The notes beneath the pieces are model-generated. The model ran no database searches, was not told where the DNA came from, and saw only the letters and a program-made list of their open reading frames with translations. Below are positions 43,594 through 53,054 of a DNA stretch of 64,000 nt, one piece after another; the stretch's first letter is position 1, and each line of letters begins with the position of its first letter. The translations under genes were made by a program, and so were the position numbers. The DNA comes from Rhodobacteraceae bacterium HLUCCO07 (GTDB taxonomy: Bacteria > Pseudomonadota > Alphaproteobacteria > Rhodobacterales > Rhodobacteraceae). The stretch spans positions 37,112-101,111 of the forward strand of contig LJSU01000035.1 in the NCBI GenBank assembly GCA_001314705.1, read 5' to 3'.

Positions 43594-44034
43594 TCAGTGT
43601 GCGGGCCGCATCGGTGCGTTGACCTGCGTGGCATCCTCGACGGGCCGGGCCTCGATCAGGACGAACGCCTGCGCCCAAGGGTGATCGTCGGTGAGGGTGA
43701 CGTGGATGATCGCCTCATGCCCCGGTGGGGTCATCTCGTCGAGCCGGTCGCGCGCCCAGCCGGTGACATGCATGACGGGCTGCCCGGTCGAGATGTTCGA
43801 GACCGCCATGTCCTTCCACGCGATGCCCATGCGCAACCCGGTTCCGAGCGCCTTTGAGCAGGCTTCCTTGGCGGCCCATCGCTTGGCGTAGGTGCCGGGG
43901 GTGTCGCGGCGGCGCTCGGCCTTGCGCTGCTCGGTCTCGGTGAAGACGCGGTTGCGGAACCGGTCGCCGAACCGGTCGAGGGTGCGCGCGATGCGGTCTA
44001 TGTTGGCAAGGTCCGTGCCGATGCCGAGGATCAC
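43594..44034 (-). CDS. acpS: Holo-[acyl-carrier-protein] synthase
   Basis: Transfers 4'-phosphopantetheine from CoA to acyl carrier protein. 146 aa. Seen: the N-terminal [20 protein letters not shown] with Mg-binding Asp, [10 protein letters not shown], and the hallmark [18 protein letters not shown] with the second acidic ligand. The start is GTG at 44034, overlapping the pdxJ stop as GTGA. The pdxJ-acpS pairing is widespread. The C-terminus is somewhat longer than average. Confidence 0.95.
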   Translation of the reverse strand: MILGIGTDLANIDRIARTLDRFGDRFRNRVFTETEQRKAERRRDTPGTYAKRWAAKEACSKALGTGLRMGIAWKDMAVSNISTGQPVMHVTGWARDRLDEMTPPGHEAIIHVTLTDDHPWAQAFVLIEARPVEDATQVNAPMRPAH

Positions 44035-44780
44035 GCGCGCGCCTCGTCCATCAAGCGGCGCATTTCGGTAATCGCCGCGGGCAGGCCGATGAAGATCGAC
44101 TCGGCGATCAGGAAATGGCCGATGTTGAGTTCCATGACTTCTGGAAAGGCGGCGATGGGTTTCACGGTGTCGAAAGTCAGGCCGTGCCCGGCATGAACCT
44201 CGAGTCCGAGGGACTGGGCGTGCGCCGACATCTCGCGCAGGCGGTCGCATTCGGCGTCACGTTCGTCGAACCTGCCTTCGGCATGCAGGTCGCAATAGGC
44301 GCCGGTGTGCAGCTCGACCACCTGTGCGCCGATTCGTGCGGCGGCCTCGACCTGTGCGATATCGGCGGCGATGAAAAGCGAGACCCGGCAGCCGGCCTCG
44401 CGCAAGGGGGCAATGTAATGGGCGAGGCGGTTTTCCTCGCGCGCGACTTCGAGCCCGCCCTCGGTGGTGCGTTCCTCGCGCTTTTCGGGCACGATGCACA
44501 CGGCGTGCGGCACGTGGCGCAGCGCGATCTTCTGCATCTCATTGGTGGCGGCCATCTCGAAGTTGAGCGGCACTGAGAGGCCGGCCATCAACGCCTCGAT
44601 GTCGGCGTCGCCGATATGGCGACGGTCTTCGCGCAGATGCGCGGTGATGCCGTCGGCCCCGGCCTCTTCGGCCAGTTTGGCGGCGCGCAGCGGGTCGGGA
44701 TAGGCGCTGCCGCGGGCGTTGCGGACGGTGGCGACGTGGTCGATATTCACGCCGAGGCGGAGGTTGCCCGGTTGTGTCAT
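44031..44780 (-). CDS. pdxJ: Pyridoxine 5'-phosphate synthase
   Basis: Closes the pyridoxine ring from 3-amino-2-oxopropyl phosphate and deoxyxylulose 5-phosphate in vitamin B6 synthesis. 249 aa TIM barrel. Seen: [52 protein letters not shown], and [10 protein letters not shown] and [12 protein letters not shown] near the C-terminus. Active-site His and Glu positions are intact. Overlaps acpS as GTGA. Lies 97 bp after the DUF2062 gene. Confidence 0.97.
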   Translation of the reverse strand: MTQPGNLRLGVNIDHVATVRNARGSAYPDPLRAAKLAEEAGADGITAHLREDRRHIGDADIEALMAGLSVPLNFEMAATNEMQKIALRHVPHAVCIVPEKREERTTEGGLEVAREENRLAHYIAPLREAGCRVSLFIAADIAQVEAAARIGAQVVELHTGAYCDLHAEGRFDERDAECDRLREMSAHAQSLGLEVHAGHGLTFDTVKPIAAFPEVMELNIGHFLIAESIFIGLPAAITEMRRLMDEARA

Positions 44781-44877
44781 GCGATGATTCCCTCGAACTT
44801 TGACGCCAAGGTAATGATTTTGGGCACGAGGGTGAATCGGATATTGAGGGGCATGCCGCCTTGCGGGTCCGGACGCA

Positions 44878-45540
44878 TCATTCGCCGGTTGTGCTGTCCC
44901 TCGTCTTGGCTTCGTCGTGCTTGCGCTTGATCGACTCGAGTTTGTCCTTCAACAGCCCCTTGCGGCGGTTCTGATAGGCGCGGATGACCGGCACGGCGAG
45001 ATAATAGCAGATCGAGGCGGCGATGATGCCGGGGATGATGCCGCCGATCAGGTAGGGAAAGAACACCTCGTCATGGAATACCGAAAGGTTGCTCCAGTTC
45101 TGCGGGGCCCCGGTGAAAATCGCAATGATGTTGTGCCACAGATCGGTCCATGCATCGGTGAACTTTCCGGCGAGCGAGCGTTCCGCCCTCTCGGGGTCGA
45201 ATTCGGTTCCCAACAGCCAGTGACCGGTGCCGAGCGATACCATCGCGATCGGAATATAGGTCAGCGGGTTTCCGAAGAACGTGGCAAGAAGCGCGGCCAC
45301 GATATTGCCCTGCATCAGCCGTGCGAGGATAATCGACATGACGAAATGCAGCCCGTAAAACGGCGTGAAGGCGACAAAGACCCCGGCCCAGATCCCGCGG
45401 GCGATCTTGTGCGGCGGATCGGGCAACCTGTGCAGGCGGTGACGGACATATTGCGCCGCGCGCCACCATCCGCCACGTGGAAAGAAGAATTCCGCCACGA
45501 TTTTCCAGATGGGCCGTTTGTCGCGTCGTCTAAAGACCAA
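44878..45540 (-). CDS. DUF2062 membrane protein
   Basis: 220 aa inner-membrane protein of unknown function. Seen: basic N-terminus, then HKIARGIWAGVFVAFTPFYGLHFVMSIILA and ATFFGNPLTYIPIAMVSL, the DUF2062 core with conserved F-P-F-Y-G and N-P-L-T, and a third helix pair near PYLIGGIIPGIIAASICYYLA; ends in a charged tail. The start is read as TTG at 45540 because AAGGAGAG lies just before it and no ATG fits the domain start. In Rhodobacterales it commonly lies between rsh and pdxJ, as here. Confidence 0.82.
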   Translation of the reverse strand: MVFRRRDKRPIWKIVAEFFFPRGGWWRAAQYVRHRLHRLPDPPHKIARGIWAGVFVAFTPFYGLHFVMSIILARLMQGNIVAALLATFFGNPLTYIPIAMVSLGTGHWLLGTEFDPERAERSLAGKFTDAWTDLWHNIIAIFTGAPQNWSNLSVFHDEVFFPYLIGGIIPGIIAASICYYLAVPVIRAYQNRRKGLLKDKLESIKRKHDEAKTRDSTTGE

Positions 45541-45598
45541 TGGTCTTCTCTCCTTTCCTTGATGCCCGGATCGGGGCCGCCCGCGGAGCGGCGGGGGT

Positions 45599-47737
45599 TC
45601 AGGACTGTGCGATGCGCTGGCCGGCGTGTTGGGGATCACGGTGGCGGCTTACGGCAGCGACGTCGCTATCGGCTTCGAGAACCGAAGTGACGCGGTGAAG
45701 ATGTTCGGCATCGCTCAGTTCGACGTCAATCAGCAGGCGAAAAAAATCGGGTTTGCGGTCAACAAACCGCAGGTCGGAGATATTGGCCTTCTGCTCGCCG
45801 ATCAAGGTGCAAACCCGGCCCAGGACCCCGGCGTCGTTGCCGATGGTCATTTCAAGGGTCACCGCATAGACCGCGGGGTGGCGGCCGGGCTGCCAGTGCA
45901 GGTCGAGCCAGCGGGCGGGCTGATCCTCGTAGCCGGAGAGCACGTCGCAATCGATCGCGTGCACCACCACGCCGCGGCCGCGATAGGTGATGCCGACGAT
46001 GCGTTCGCCGGGCAATGGTTGACAACATGGGGCGCGGCTCATCATCCGGTCGGCGCCGAGGCCGATGACGGCGCGTTCGGTGGAGATTTCCTCGGACTTG
46101 TCCGGCACAAGGTCGGGATAGACCGACTGCACCACGTCGCGGGCGGTGATTTCGGCAGAGCCGAGCCGGGCGAGAAGGGTATTGCGGTCGTCGAGGCGCA
46201 GATTGCGGGCCGCGGTTTCAAGCGCCTTGTCGGTCGCGCGTTTGCCGACATGGTCGAAGGCCGCCCGCGCCAGTTCGCGCCCGAGCTTGATGAAACGCTC
46301 GCGGTCGACCTCGCGCAGTTTGCGGCGGATCGCGGTCTTGGCCTTGCCGGTCACCGCGATGTCGAGCCATGTAGCCTGCGGGGTCTGGCCTTCGGCGGTG
46401 ATGATCTCGACCGACTGGCCGTTCTTGATCCGGGTCCAGAGCGGCACGCGCATGTTGTCGACCTTGGCCCCGACGCAGGCGTCGCCGATGCGGGTATGGA
46501 TGGCATAGGCAAAGTCGATCGGCGTGGCACCGCGTGGCAGTTTGACCACCTCGCCCTTGGGGGTGAAGCAGAACACCTGGTCGGCATACATCTCGAGCTT
46601 GACCGCTTCGAGAAAATCCTCGTGATCCTCTTCGCTGTCGAAGCGCTCGGTGAGGCCGGCGACCCATTTCGCGGGATCGACCGCGAACGGGTTCTCGGCG
46701 GGCACGCCATCGCGATAGGACCAGTGCGCGGCGACGCCGGATTCGGCCACGTCATGCATCTGCCAGGTGCGGATCTGAACCTCGACCCGGCGACCGTTGC
46801 GGCCGGAAACGGTGGTGTGGATCGAGCGATAACCGTTCGATTTGGGCTGGCTGATGTAATCCTTGAACCGGCCCGGCACGGCGCGCCAGCGGCGGTGGAT
46901 CACGCCAAGGGCGGCATAGCAGTCCTCTTCGCTGTCGACGAGGACGCGAAAGCCGTAGATGTCGGACAGACGGGAAAAGGACAGTTCCTTTTCCTGCATC
47001 TTGCGCCAGATCGAGTAGGGCTTCTTGGCCCGGCCCAGCACCTTGGCCCTGATCCCGGCCTTTTTCAGTTCGCTTTTCATGTCGCCGGTGATGCGTTCGA
47101 CCACATCGCCGGTTTCCTTCTGGAGGGTGACGAAGCGGCGCATGATCGAGTTGCGCCCCTCGGGATTGAGCACCTTGAAGGCGAGATCCTCGAGTTCCTC
47201 GCGCATCCATTGCATCCCCATGCGACCGGCGAGCGGGGCATAGATGTCCATCGTTTCGCGCGCCTTCTGGGCCTGTTTGTCGGGGCGCATCGCCTTGATC
47301 GTGCGCATGTTGTGCAGCCGGTCGGCGAGTTTGACAAGGATCACCCGCAGGTCGCGCGACATGGCGATGAAGAGCTTGCGGAAATTCTCGGCCTGCTTGG
47401 TTTCGGTCGACGAGAGTTGCAGGTTGGTGAGCTTGGTCACGCCATCGACGAGTTCGGCGATCTCGCGGCCAAACCGCTTTTCGACCTCGACAAAGGAGGC
47501 GCCGGTGTCTTCGATCGTGTCGTGGAGTAGGGCGGTGATGATCGTCGCGTCATCGAGACGCTGGCCGGTCAGGATCTTGGCGACCTCGACAGGATGCGAG
47601 AAATAGGGCTCGCCGGAATGGCGGGTCTGGCCCTCATGTGCGCTCCTGCCGAATTCATAGGCCGCGCGAATCAGGCTCTCGTCGGTCTTCGGGTTATAGG
47701 CGCGGACCAGTTCGATCAGATCGTCTACGGGGATCAT
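45599..47737 (-). CDS. rsh: (p)ppGpp synthetase/hydrolase RelA/SpoT (Rsh)
   Basis: 712 aa bifunctional stringent-response enzyme. The HD hydrolase domain (about 25-150) keeps ALLHDTIEDTG and VKLADRLHNMRT. The synthetase domain (about 230-350) keeps RLSDIYGFRVLVDSEEDCY, YISQPKSNGYRSIHTTV and EVQIRTWQMHD. A TGS domain (about 385-445, VFCFTPKGEVVKLPRGATPIDFA) and a C-terminal ACT domain follow. Both active sites look intact, as expected where one Rsh does both jobs. It lies 32 bp after rpoZ on the same strand; rpoZ-rsh is the usual pair. Confidence 0.97.
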   Translation of the reverse strand: MIPVDDLIELVRAYNPKTDESLIRAAYEFGRSAHEGQTRHSGEPYFSHPVEVAKILTGQRLDDATIITALLHDTIEDTGASFVEVEKRFGREIAELVDGVTKLTNLQLSSTETKQAENFRKLFIAMSRDLRVILVKLADRLHNMRTIKAMRPDKQAQKARETMDIYAPLAGRMGMQWMREELEDLAFKVLNPEGRNSIMRRFVTLQKETGDVVERITGDMKSELKKAGIRAKVLGRAKKPYSIWRKMQEKELSFSRLSDIYGFRVLVDSEEDCYAALGVIHRRWRAVPGRFKDYISQPKSNGYRSIHTTVSGRNGRRVEVQIRTWQMHDVAESGVAAHWSYRDGVPAENPFAVDPAKWVAGLTERFDSEEDHEDFLEAVKLEMYADQVFCFTPKGEVVKLPRGATPIDFAYAIHTRIGDACVGAKVDNMRVPLWTRIKNGQSVEIITAEGQTPQATWLDIAVTGKAKTAIRRKLREVDRERFIKLGRELARAAFDHVGKRATDKALETAARNLRLDDRNTLLARLGSAEITARDVVQSVYPDLVPDKSEEISTERAVIGLGADRMMSRAPCCQPLPGERIVGITYRGRGVVVHAIDCDVLSGYEDQPARWLDLHWQPGRHPAVYAVTLEMTIGNDAGVLGRVCTLIGEQKANISDLRFVDRKPDFFRLLIDVELSDAEHLHRVTSVLEADSDVAAVSRHRDPQHAGQRIAQS

Positions 47738-47769
47738 CCGGTCCGCATCCGGGGTTGGGGTCGGGCGTT

Positions 47770-48123
47770 TCAGCCCTGACCCTGGGCTTCCATGAGGGCG
47801 CGCAGCAGTTGTTCTTCCGAGATGTCATCCTCGGCCGGCTTGTCGGCCTCGGCCCCCATGAGGATCGCCATCGCGTCATCCTCGGGTTCGTCCACCTCGA
47901 TCTGGTTCTGGTTCGATTCGATCAGGCGTTCGCGCAGTTCCTCGGCCGATTGGGTTTCATCGGCGATTTCGCGCAGGGCGACGACGGGGTTCTTGTCGTT
48001 CTCGCGTTCGACGGTGATCGGCGCGCCGGACGCGAGTTCGCGCGCACGGTGCGCGGCGAGCATCACGAGTTCGAACCGGTTGGGAACCTTGTCAACGCAG
48101 TCTTCGACGGTTACGCGGGCCAT
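47770..48123 (-). CDS. rpoZ: RNA polymerase omega subunit
   Basis: 117 aa. Assists assembly of RNA polymerase and is part of the ppGpp site in Gram-negative enzymes. Seen: [34 protein letters not shown] and [10 protein letters not shown], the conserved core, followed by a long acidic tail (about 65-117) typical of alphaproteobacteria. First gene of the run that continues with rsh. Confidence 0.97.
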   Translation of the reverse strand: MARVTVEDCVDKVPNRFELVMLAAHRARELASGAPITVERENDKNPVVALREIADETQSAEELRERLIESNQNQIEVDEPEDDAMAILMGAEADKPAEDDISEEQLLRALMEAQGQG

Positions 48124-48207
48124 GGGGACCTCTGGTTTGGGGCAGGGATATCGAAAGGTGACGTCATAGTGCGGCTTTGCCGGAAACGCAAGCAGAGAGT
48201 CGTTGCC

Positions 48208-48229
48208 GGGCCGGGCGTCGTTCCGGCCC
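48208..48229 (-). terminator. GC-rich hairpin after the HAD gene
   Basis: Perfect 7-bp stem GGGCCGG / CCGGCCC with an 8-nt loop, 8 nt beyond the stop of the minus-strand HAD gene and upstream of rpoZ. There is no T-run on the minus strand, so it is at best an atypical terminator or a REP-like hairpin. Confidence 0.35.
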
Positions 48230-48236
48230 TTCCGGG

Positions 48237-48869
48237 TCAGCCAACCATGTCCCTGATCGCGCCAAGCGTGTCGACACGCTCAACCTGGTTGAGCAGGTTT
48301 CGCGGCAATGGCGCCGCGTCGTCGGGGGCCAGCATCACAAAGCGCATGCCGGCGTTGAGGGCGAATTGAAAATCGAAGATCATGTCGCCGACATAGAGCA
48401 TCTCGCCGGGTGTCGTGCCGGCTTTTTCGCACACGATCCGTGCTGCCATCGGGTCCGGCTTGCCGCGGGTGAGGTCGTCGCCACAGACCAGCGCATCGAC
48501 CTCAAACCCCATGCGTGCAATGATCAGTTCGGAATTGGCACGCGGTTTCGAGGTGATGATCGAGGTGCCGAAGCCTTGTGTGCGGCACCAGTGGAGCAGA
48601 TCGGCGGCGCCGTCGATCTGGTCGATCTGGTCATAAAGGCGCCGGGTGTGAGAGAAATAGAGCTCGTTGAGTTCCATCTCGAAGTTCGAAAGGCCCAGCA
48701 ATTCCAGGATCCGGGGGAACGGCAGGCCGACATAGCGGCGGTATTCGGCAAAGCCGCAATTGATCCGCAGCTTCTCGGTTGATGCCTCCCACGCCTGTTG
48801 CATGATGGCAAAGGAGTTGATCAGCGTGCCGTCGAGATCGAAGGAGATGTGGCGCAGGGGATCGCTCAT
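48237..48869 (-). CDS. HAD-superfamily phosphatase (Gph-like)
   Basis: 210 aa. Motif [10 protein letters not shown] with nucleophile Asp, helical cap (about 20-85), motif II ITSKPRA, conserved Lys in GKPDP, motif [19 protein letters not shown]. Overlaps the cytidylyltransferase stop (ATGA at 48869), so it is coupled to sugar-nucleotide synthesis; an alternative ATG is at 48875. It may dephosphorylate the sugar acid before cytidylation, in place of KdsC, but motif content is equally that of phosphoglycolate phosphatase. Role inferred from the neighbour. Confidence 0.8.
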   Translation of the reverse strand: MSDPLRHISFDLDGTLINSFAIMQQAWEASTEKLRINCGFAEYRRYVGLPFPRILELLGLSNFEMELNELYFSHTRRLYDQIDQIDGAADLLHWCRTQGFGTSIITSKPRANSELIIARMGFEVDALVCGDDLTRGKPDPMAARIVCEKAGTTPGEMLYVGDMIFDFQFALNAGMRFVMLAPDDAAPLPRNLLNQVERVDTLGAIRDMVG

Positions 48870-49627
48870 GCGCATTCACGCTCGATGCGTTCGCGATAGA
48901 GGGGGTCGCGCTCCATCATGCGGCAGGCGAGTTCGTAATCCTCGGGCGTGTCGACCGAGAGCGAGGTGCCGGTTTGCAGGAAAGTGCCGATCGGTTCACC
49001 GAGTTCGATGAGCCGCATCAGTTCGATCCGCTCGGTGTTTTCGAGCGGCGTCGGATGCGATGAGATGAAGCGCCGCAGGGCGGGCAGGCGAAAGCCGATG
49101 ATCGACAGATGTTTCTTGAGCGGTTGCGGCATCTCGCCGAAATGGCAGGGCACATCGGCGCGGGAGAAATAGATCACCCGGTCGCCATGCGCGACCATCT
49201 TGACCCGGTTGAGGTTGCCGTATTCGTCGATCATCTGGTGCGGCACGACGCAGCCATAGCCGGTCCGGGCGGTGAAATCGGCCACTTCCTCGATATATTC
49301 TGGGCGCACGAAGGGCTCGTCGCCCTGCACGTCGACGATGATGTCATCCTCGGTCAGGCCCATGACCTCGGCCGCCTCGGCGATGCGTTCGGTGCCGTTC
49401 TGATGGGTGGAGCGAGTCAGGCAGACATCGATGCCGAACTTCTCGCATGTCATCAGGATCTCGATCGAATCGGTGCAGACCACGGCCTTGGTCACACGGG
49501 GCGAGAGCGCGGCGCGCTTGGCGACATGGACGATCATCGGGATGCCGGAAATCTTGCGCAGCGGCTTGCCGGGCAGGCGGGCGCTTTCCATGCGGGCGGG
49601 AATGAGGGCGAAAACGCGGTTCTGCAT
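48866..49627 (-). CDS. kdsB: 3-deoxy-manno-octulosonate (Kdo-type) cytidylyltransferase
   Basis: Activates Kdo or a related 3-deoxy-ulosonic acid with CTP. 253 aa. Seen: FALIPARMESARLPGKPLRK (CTP binding; the usual form is IPARxxSxRLPGKPL), VVCTDS, IVDVQGDEPFVRPE with the Mg-binding Asp, IYFSRADVPC and the C-terminal SVDTPEDYE. Divergent by about 105 bp from a WaaA-like transferase. Whether the sugar is Kdo, 8-amino-Kdo or another ulosonate cannot be decided from the motifs; the enzyme differs at several positions from classic KdsB. Confidence 0.86.
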   Translation of the reverse strand: MQNRVFALIPARMESARLPGKPLRKISGIPMIVHVAKRAALSPRVTKAVVCTDSIEILMTCEKFGIDVCLTRSTHQNGTERIAEAAEVMGLTEDDIIVDVQGDEPFVRPEYIEEVADFTARTGYGCVVPHQMIDEYGNLNRVKMVAHGDRVIYFSRADVPCHFGEMPQPLKKHLSIIGFRLPALRRFISSHPTPLENTERIELMRLIELGEPIGTFLQTGTSLSVDTPEDYELACRMMERDPLYRERIERECA

Positions 49628-49667
49628 GGGCTATGGCATTGTCTGGCATGAGGAAGGCGTTCGTGCC

Positions 49668-49696
49668 TTAATAGGCGCGTGACCCGGGTCTGTCCA
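49668..49696 (-). promoter_or_regulatory. Candidate promoter for kdsB
   Basis: On the minus strand TGGACA (complement of 49691-49696) and TATTAA (complement of 49668-49673) are separated by 17 nt, about 40 nt before the kdsB start codon. Confidence 0.4.
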
Positions 49697-49732
49697 GTCG
49701 CCGGGCGCGCCGGGTGATCTTGGGCGAGGGAA

Positions 49733-51082
49733 ATGGCGGAAACCGGCAAGAGAGAATGCCTGCGGCGGCGATGGGCGGCGATGGGCCGGGGTGAACGGCT
49801 GGTCTTGCGCGCCTATTTCGGGTTGATGCGGGTCATTCCCGAAAGCCTGGCGGTGGCACTGGCGCGCAGGCGCGCCCGTACGCGGCCGGGCGAAGAGAAC
49901 GCCGAGCGCGCGCCCGAGCGGGTGGCCCGCGGCATGCCCCGGCGTCCGGAGGGGCGGGTGGTCTGGCTGCATTCCATCGGTCCCGGAGATTCGACCGCGA
50001 ACCTCACCCTGGCGCGGGCCCTGCTTGGAGAGGCGGCGGACCTGACATGCCTGATCACCACGCGCACGGCAGAGGGGCAGAAGGTGTTCGCACGGCTTGC
50101 CGAGGAAAGCGACGGGCGGGTCATCGTGATGCTTGCACCGCTCGACCTCTATCGCGCGACGCGGCGCTTTCTCGATCACTGGCGGTTCGATCTGGCGATC
50201 TATGGCGAGGGCGACATGTGGCCCAATGCGTTGCGCGGCCTGGCGGCGGCCGGGGTTCCGGTCGCGCTGGTCAATGGCCAGTTCAATGGTCGCCTGGGGC
50301 GTCTGGTCGGGCGCAGGCCGGTGCCGGGCCGCTGGGCGATGGCACATTTCGATCTGCTCCACGTGTTTCGCGGCGAATGTGTCGAGGAGGCAGGAAACTG
50401 GGTCCGGCCCGGGTGCGAGGTGGTGCATCATCCCAATCTTAAGATGGATGCGCCCGCACCGCGGATAGATGACGCGCTGCTGGGAGAGATGCGTGCGCGT
50501 TGGGGGGATGCGCCGGTGTTCGTCTGCGGATCGGTGGCCGACAACGAGATCGACACGTTGCTTGACGCATTTTGCCGGGCGCGGCAGGCCGTGCCGGGGA
50601 TGAAGCTCATCCTGGTGCCGCGCTGGAAAGAACAGGGCGAAACAATCGCGGCGACCGCCCGGGCGCGCGGATGGACTGTGCCGCGCAGGGCGGTCGAGGG
50701 TCTGCCCGGGGCCGAGGACCCGCTCTTCATCGCCGATAGCTATGGCGAGATGGGGACATGGTTCGAGATGGCCTTCGGCGTTTTCATGGGGCACACGCTA
50801 TTCGGGGGGATCGGGCACAACCCCTACGAGGCGATTGCGCGGCAGCGCCCGATCCTGTCGGGATCGATCACGCCGCTCTTGCCTGCCGATTACACCTATC
50901 TCGTCGATATGGGGCTGTGCCGGATCACGCCGGATGCCGAGAGCATCGCACGGGGAATGATCGACTATCATCAGGCGATGCAGGAGGGCGACGATCGGTT
51001 CGCGGCGTTTCGCGCGGCACAGGGATTCTCGCACGATCTTGCACGGCGGCTTCTGGCGCTGATGACGGATCGGCCGGGTTAA
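49733..51082 (+). CDS. WaaA/KdtA-like Kdo transferase, divergent
   Basis: 449 aa, resembling 3-deoxy-D-manno-octulosonic-acid transferase (GT30). Correspondences: WLHSIGPGDSTANLTLARAL to the family WIHAVSVGE...; YGEGDMWPNALRGLAAAGVP to the family ETELWPN; then LVNGQFNGR, and late GTWFEMAFGVFMGHTLFGGIGHNPYEA, close to the family GG-H-N-x-x-E block. At the catalytic base position the family Glu is Asp86. There is no clear N-terminal membrane helix, only a weak amphipathic start. The neighbouring cytidylyltransferase supports use of a CMP-ulosonate donor. It may be a second Kdo transferase with altered acceptor or activity. Confidence 0.75.
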   Translation: MAETGKRECLRRRWAAMGRGERLVLRAYFGLMRVIPESLAVALARRRARTRPGEENAERAPERVARGMPRRPEGRVVWLHSIGPGDSTANLTLARALLGEAADLTCLITTRTAEGQKVFARLAEESDGRVIVMLAPLDLYRATRRFLDHWRFDLAIYGEGDMWPNALRGLAAAGVPVALVNGQFNGRLGRLVGRRPVPGRWAMAHFDLLHVFRGECVEEAGNWVRPGCEVVHHPNLKMDAPAPRIDDALLGEMRARWGDAPVFVCGSVADNEIDTLLDAFCRARQAVPGMKLILVPRWKEQGETIAATARARGWTVPRRAVEGLPGAEDPLFIADSYGEMGTWFEMAFGVFMGHTLFGGIGHNPYEAIARQRPILSGSITPLLPADYTYLVDMGLCRITPDAESIARGMIDYHQAMQEGDDRFAAFRAAQGFSHDLARRLLALMTDRPG

Positions 51083-51675
51083 GCCGTTCCTCCGGGTGGC
51101 GCGGCGACCGGCACGATCTCCTCCACGGCCTCGGGTGGAAGCGCGGCGCACATGTCGGCGACGCTCTGGCCCAGCACGGGATGAACCCAGCCGGGTGCCA
51201 CGTCGGCCAGCGGTATCAGAACGAAGGCGCGCTCCTGTAGCCTTGGATGGGGAAGAATCAACTCGGCTGGGGCGATACGGGTCTGCGTTTCGGGAGGCAG
51301 GCCGTGCCAGTGACGCCACGTCGTGCGATCGGGCAGCACAAGCCCGCCTATCGCCAGAAGGTCGAGATCCAGCGTCCGCTGCCCCCATCGTTCGGATCGC
51401 GCCCGGCCGTGCGTTGCCTCAACGTCATGAAGCAGTGCCATAAGCGTGTCGGGCGAGCCGCCATATTGCAGGCAAGCAGCGGCATTTATGTAATCCGGCC
51501 CGTAACCTGCTGGAAATGCAGGGGTGCGGAAAAACCGGCTGACCGCGGTAACGGTGCAGCCCCGCGCCGCGAGGTCATCGAGGGCCACGCACAGGGTTTC
51601 GCCGGGAGCGCGATCGCCATGAGGCTGATTGGCGCCGAGTGCGAGCAAGCAAAGTTGATCGCAATTGTCAGTCAC
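51079..51675 (-). CDS. folK: 6-hydroxymethyl-7,8-dihydropterin pyrophosphokinase FolK
   Basis: Pyrophosphorylates hydroxymethyl-dihydropterin in folate synthesis. 198 aa. Seen: LALGANQPHG, FFRTPAFPAGYGPDYINAA, the HPPK core RARSERWGQRTLDLDLLAIGG (Asp pair binds Mg) and LPHPRLQERAFVLIPLADVAP. The 3' end overlaps the convergent WaaA-like gene by 4 bp. Divergent from the NYN gene. Confidence 0.95.
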   Translation of the reverse strand: MTDNCDQLCLLALGANQPHGDRAPGETLCVALDDLAARGCTVTAVSRFFRTPAFPAGYGPDYINAAACLQYGGSPDTLMALLHDVEATHGRARSERWGQRTLDLDLLAIGGLVLPDRTTWRHWHGLPPETQTRIAPAELILPHPRLQERAFVLIPLADVAPGWVHPVLGQSVADMCAALPPEAVEEIVPVAAPPGGTA

Positions 51676-51702
51676 AGTATGCTCATTCCCATAATAAGCT
51701 GC

Positions 51703-51731
51703 TTGCAGGGGATTCAGGATAAACTTATTTG
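51703..51731 (+). promoter_or_regulatory. Candidate promoter for the NYN-domain gene
   Basis: TTGCAG and TATTTG with 17 nt between, in the A/T-rich divergent gap between folK and the NYN gene, about 65 nt before the start codon. Confidence 0.3.
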
Positions 51732-51797
51732 AGGCTTCCCATCCTGTCCCCCAACACTCACGGATTCAACGGCGGGACGCAATGAGAAGGAAATCTG

Positions 51798-52370
51798 ATG
51801 TTCTACAAAGACGAACGGCTGGCGCTGTTCATCGACGGATCGAATCTCTATGCCGCCGCTCGGGCGCTCGGGTTTGACATCGATTACAAGCTTTTGCGGC
51901 ATGAGTTCATGCGTCGCGGAAAGCTGTTGCGCGCGTTCTATTATACCGCGCTGCTGGAGAACGATGACTATTCCCCGATACGCCCGCTCGTCGATTGGTT
52001 GCACTACAATGGCTACTCTATGGTGACCAAGCCAGCCAAGGAATACACCGACAGCCATGGCCGGCGGAAGGTCAAGGGGAACATGGATATCGAACTGACT
52101 GTCGATGCCATGGAGCTTGCGCCGCGTATCGATCACGCCGTGCTGTTCTCCGGCGATGGCGATTTCCGCCCACTGGTGGAGAGCCTGCAGCGGCAGGGTG
52201 TGCGTGTCTCGGTGGTTTCGACCATTCGCAGCCAGCCGCCCATGATTGCCGACGAATTGCGCCGACAGGCCGACAATTTCATCGAACTGGATGAGTTGAA
52301 GGACGTGATCGGTCGCCCGCCGCGCGAACAACAGCCGACGCGCGAGACCGAGGACGCCACCACCGAGTGA
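51798..52370 (+). CDS. NYN-domain (LabA/DUF88-type) protein, putative RNase
   Basis: 190 aa PIN-like fold. Seen: LALFIDGSNLYAAARAL with the first metal Asp, NMDIELTVDAMELA with the second, and HAVLFSGDGDFRPLVESLQRQG with the third acidic pair, then IADELRRQADNFIELDELK. These conserved acidic residues are those of metal-dependent RNases such as LabA and MARF1-type NYN proteins. The last 25 residues are a polar tail. Transcribed alone. RNA target unknown. Confidence 0.88.
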   Translation: MFYKDERLALFIDGSNLYAAARALGFDIDYKLLRHEFMRRGKLLRAFYYTALLENDDYSPIRPLVDWLHYNGYSMVTKPAKEYTDSHGRRKVKGNMDIELTVDAMELAPRIDHAVLFSGDGDFRPLVESLQRQGVRVSVVSTIRSQPPMIADELRRQADNFIELDELKDVIGRPPREQQPTRETEDATTE

Positions 52371-52445
52371 GGCATCTTGTCAAAGGCATGCCTTGATCTG
52401 CCGTTACAGTAAATGTGGCGGGCGGGCATGGGCCGGGGGTGCACC

Positions 52446-52901
52446 CTATTGGCCCTGTGCCGCGTTCATCCGGTCGTGGCGGTCGATGATCTGGTCGGGC
52501 CATGTCGACTTGATATAGGCGAGGATGGCGAGGATCTCGTCATCGTCCAGCTGATCGGCGAACCCTTCCATCCGGGTCTTGTAGTCATCGCCCACGAGGG
52601 CCGCGGTGCCGTGTTTGGTGATCATGAAGAGCTGTTCATCAGGGTGGTGCCAGGTGTGTCCTGTTGCATCATGCGGCGGGGCAGGCAGGTAGCCGTCCTC
52701 GTCGGGCCGGCGCCAGTTCGGCTCGCCTTCCAGATCGGCACCGTGGCAGGCGGCGCAATAGTCGTCGTAAAGCGCCTCGCCGCGGGCCACTTCGCGCGCG
52801 TCGGTATAGGGGAAAAGCCCCTCGGCCGATGCGGGCGGCGGGGCAAGCAAGGGCAGGGTCAGAACGGCGAGGCCGCAAAGGGTGTGGGCTTTGGCGTGCA
52901 T
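52446..52901 (-). CDS. Periplasmic class I c-type cytochrome
   Basis: 151 aa. Signal peptide [19 protein letters not shown], then one haem-binding motif CAACH in [16 protein letters not shown], and a downstream [26 protein letters not shown] where Met is the likely sixth ligand. Start at 52901 with GGAGAG upstream; an ATG 30 nt earlier would spoil the signal peptide. Convergent with the NYN gene and divergent from ispH. Electron-transfer partner unknown. Confidence 0.87.
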   Translation of the reverse strand: MHAKAHTLCGLAVLTLPLLAPPPASAEGLFPYTDAREVARGEALYDDYCAACHGADLEGEPNWRRPDEDGYLPAPPHDATGHTWHHPDEQLFMITKHGTAALVGDDYKTRMEGFADQLDDDEILAILAYIKSTWPDQIIDRHDRMNAAQGQ

Positions 52902-53054
52902 GGTCTCTCCAGTGATATCCTTCGGGATCAAGTCGGGGCCTCCTGCGCGGGAAGGTCAAGTCAACGCGGCGTGAACGGATGCTGAATTTCACCTGCTTGC
53001 GACTGGACGCAGGCGGGCAAAACGCATAGCTCTTGGCCTGCGACAGGAGGCGTC

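Noticed and set aside
45626-47530. Plus-strand open reading frame of more than 600 codons
   Set aside because: Exactly antisense to rsh, whose domains and motifs are intact; the translation is His/Asp/Gly-rich and matches no family. Typical high-GC shadow.
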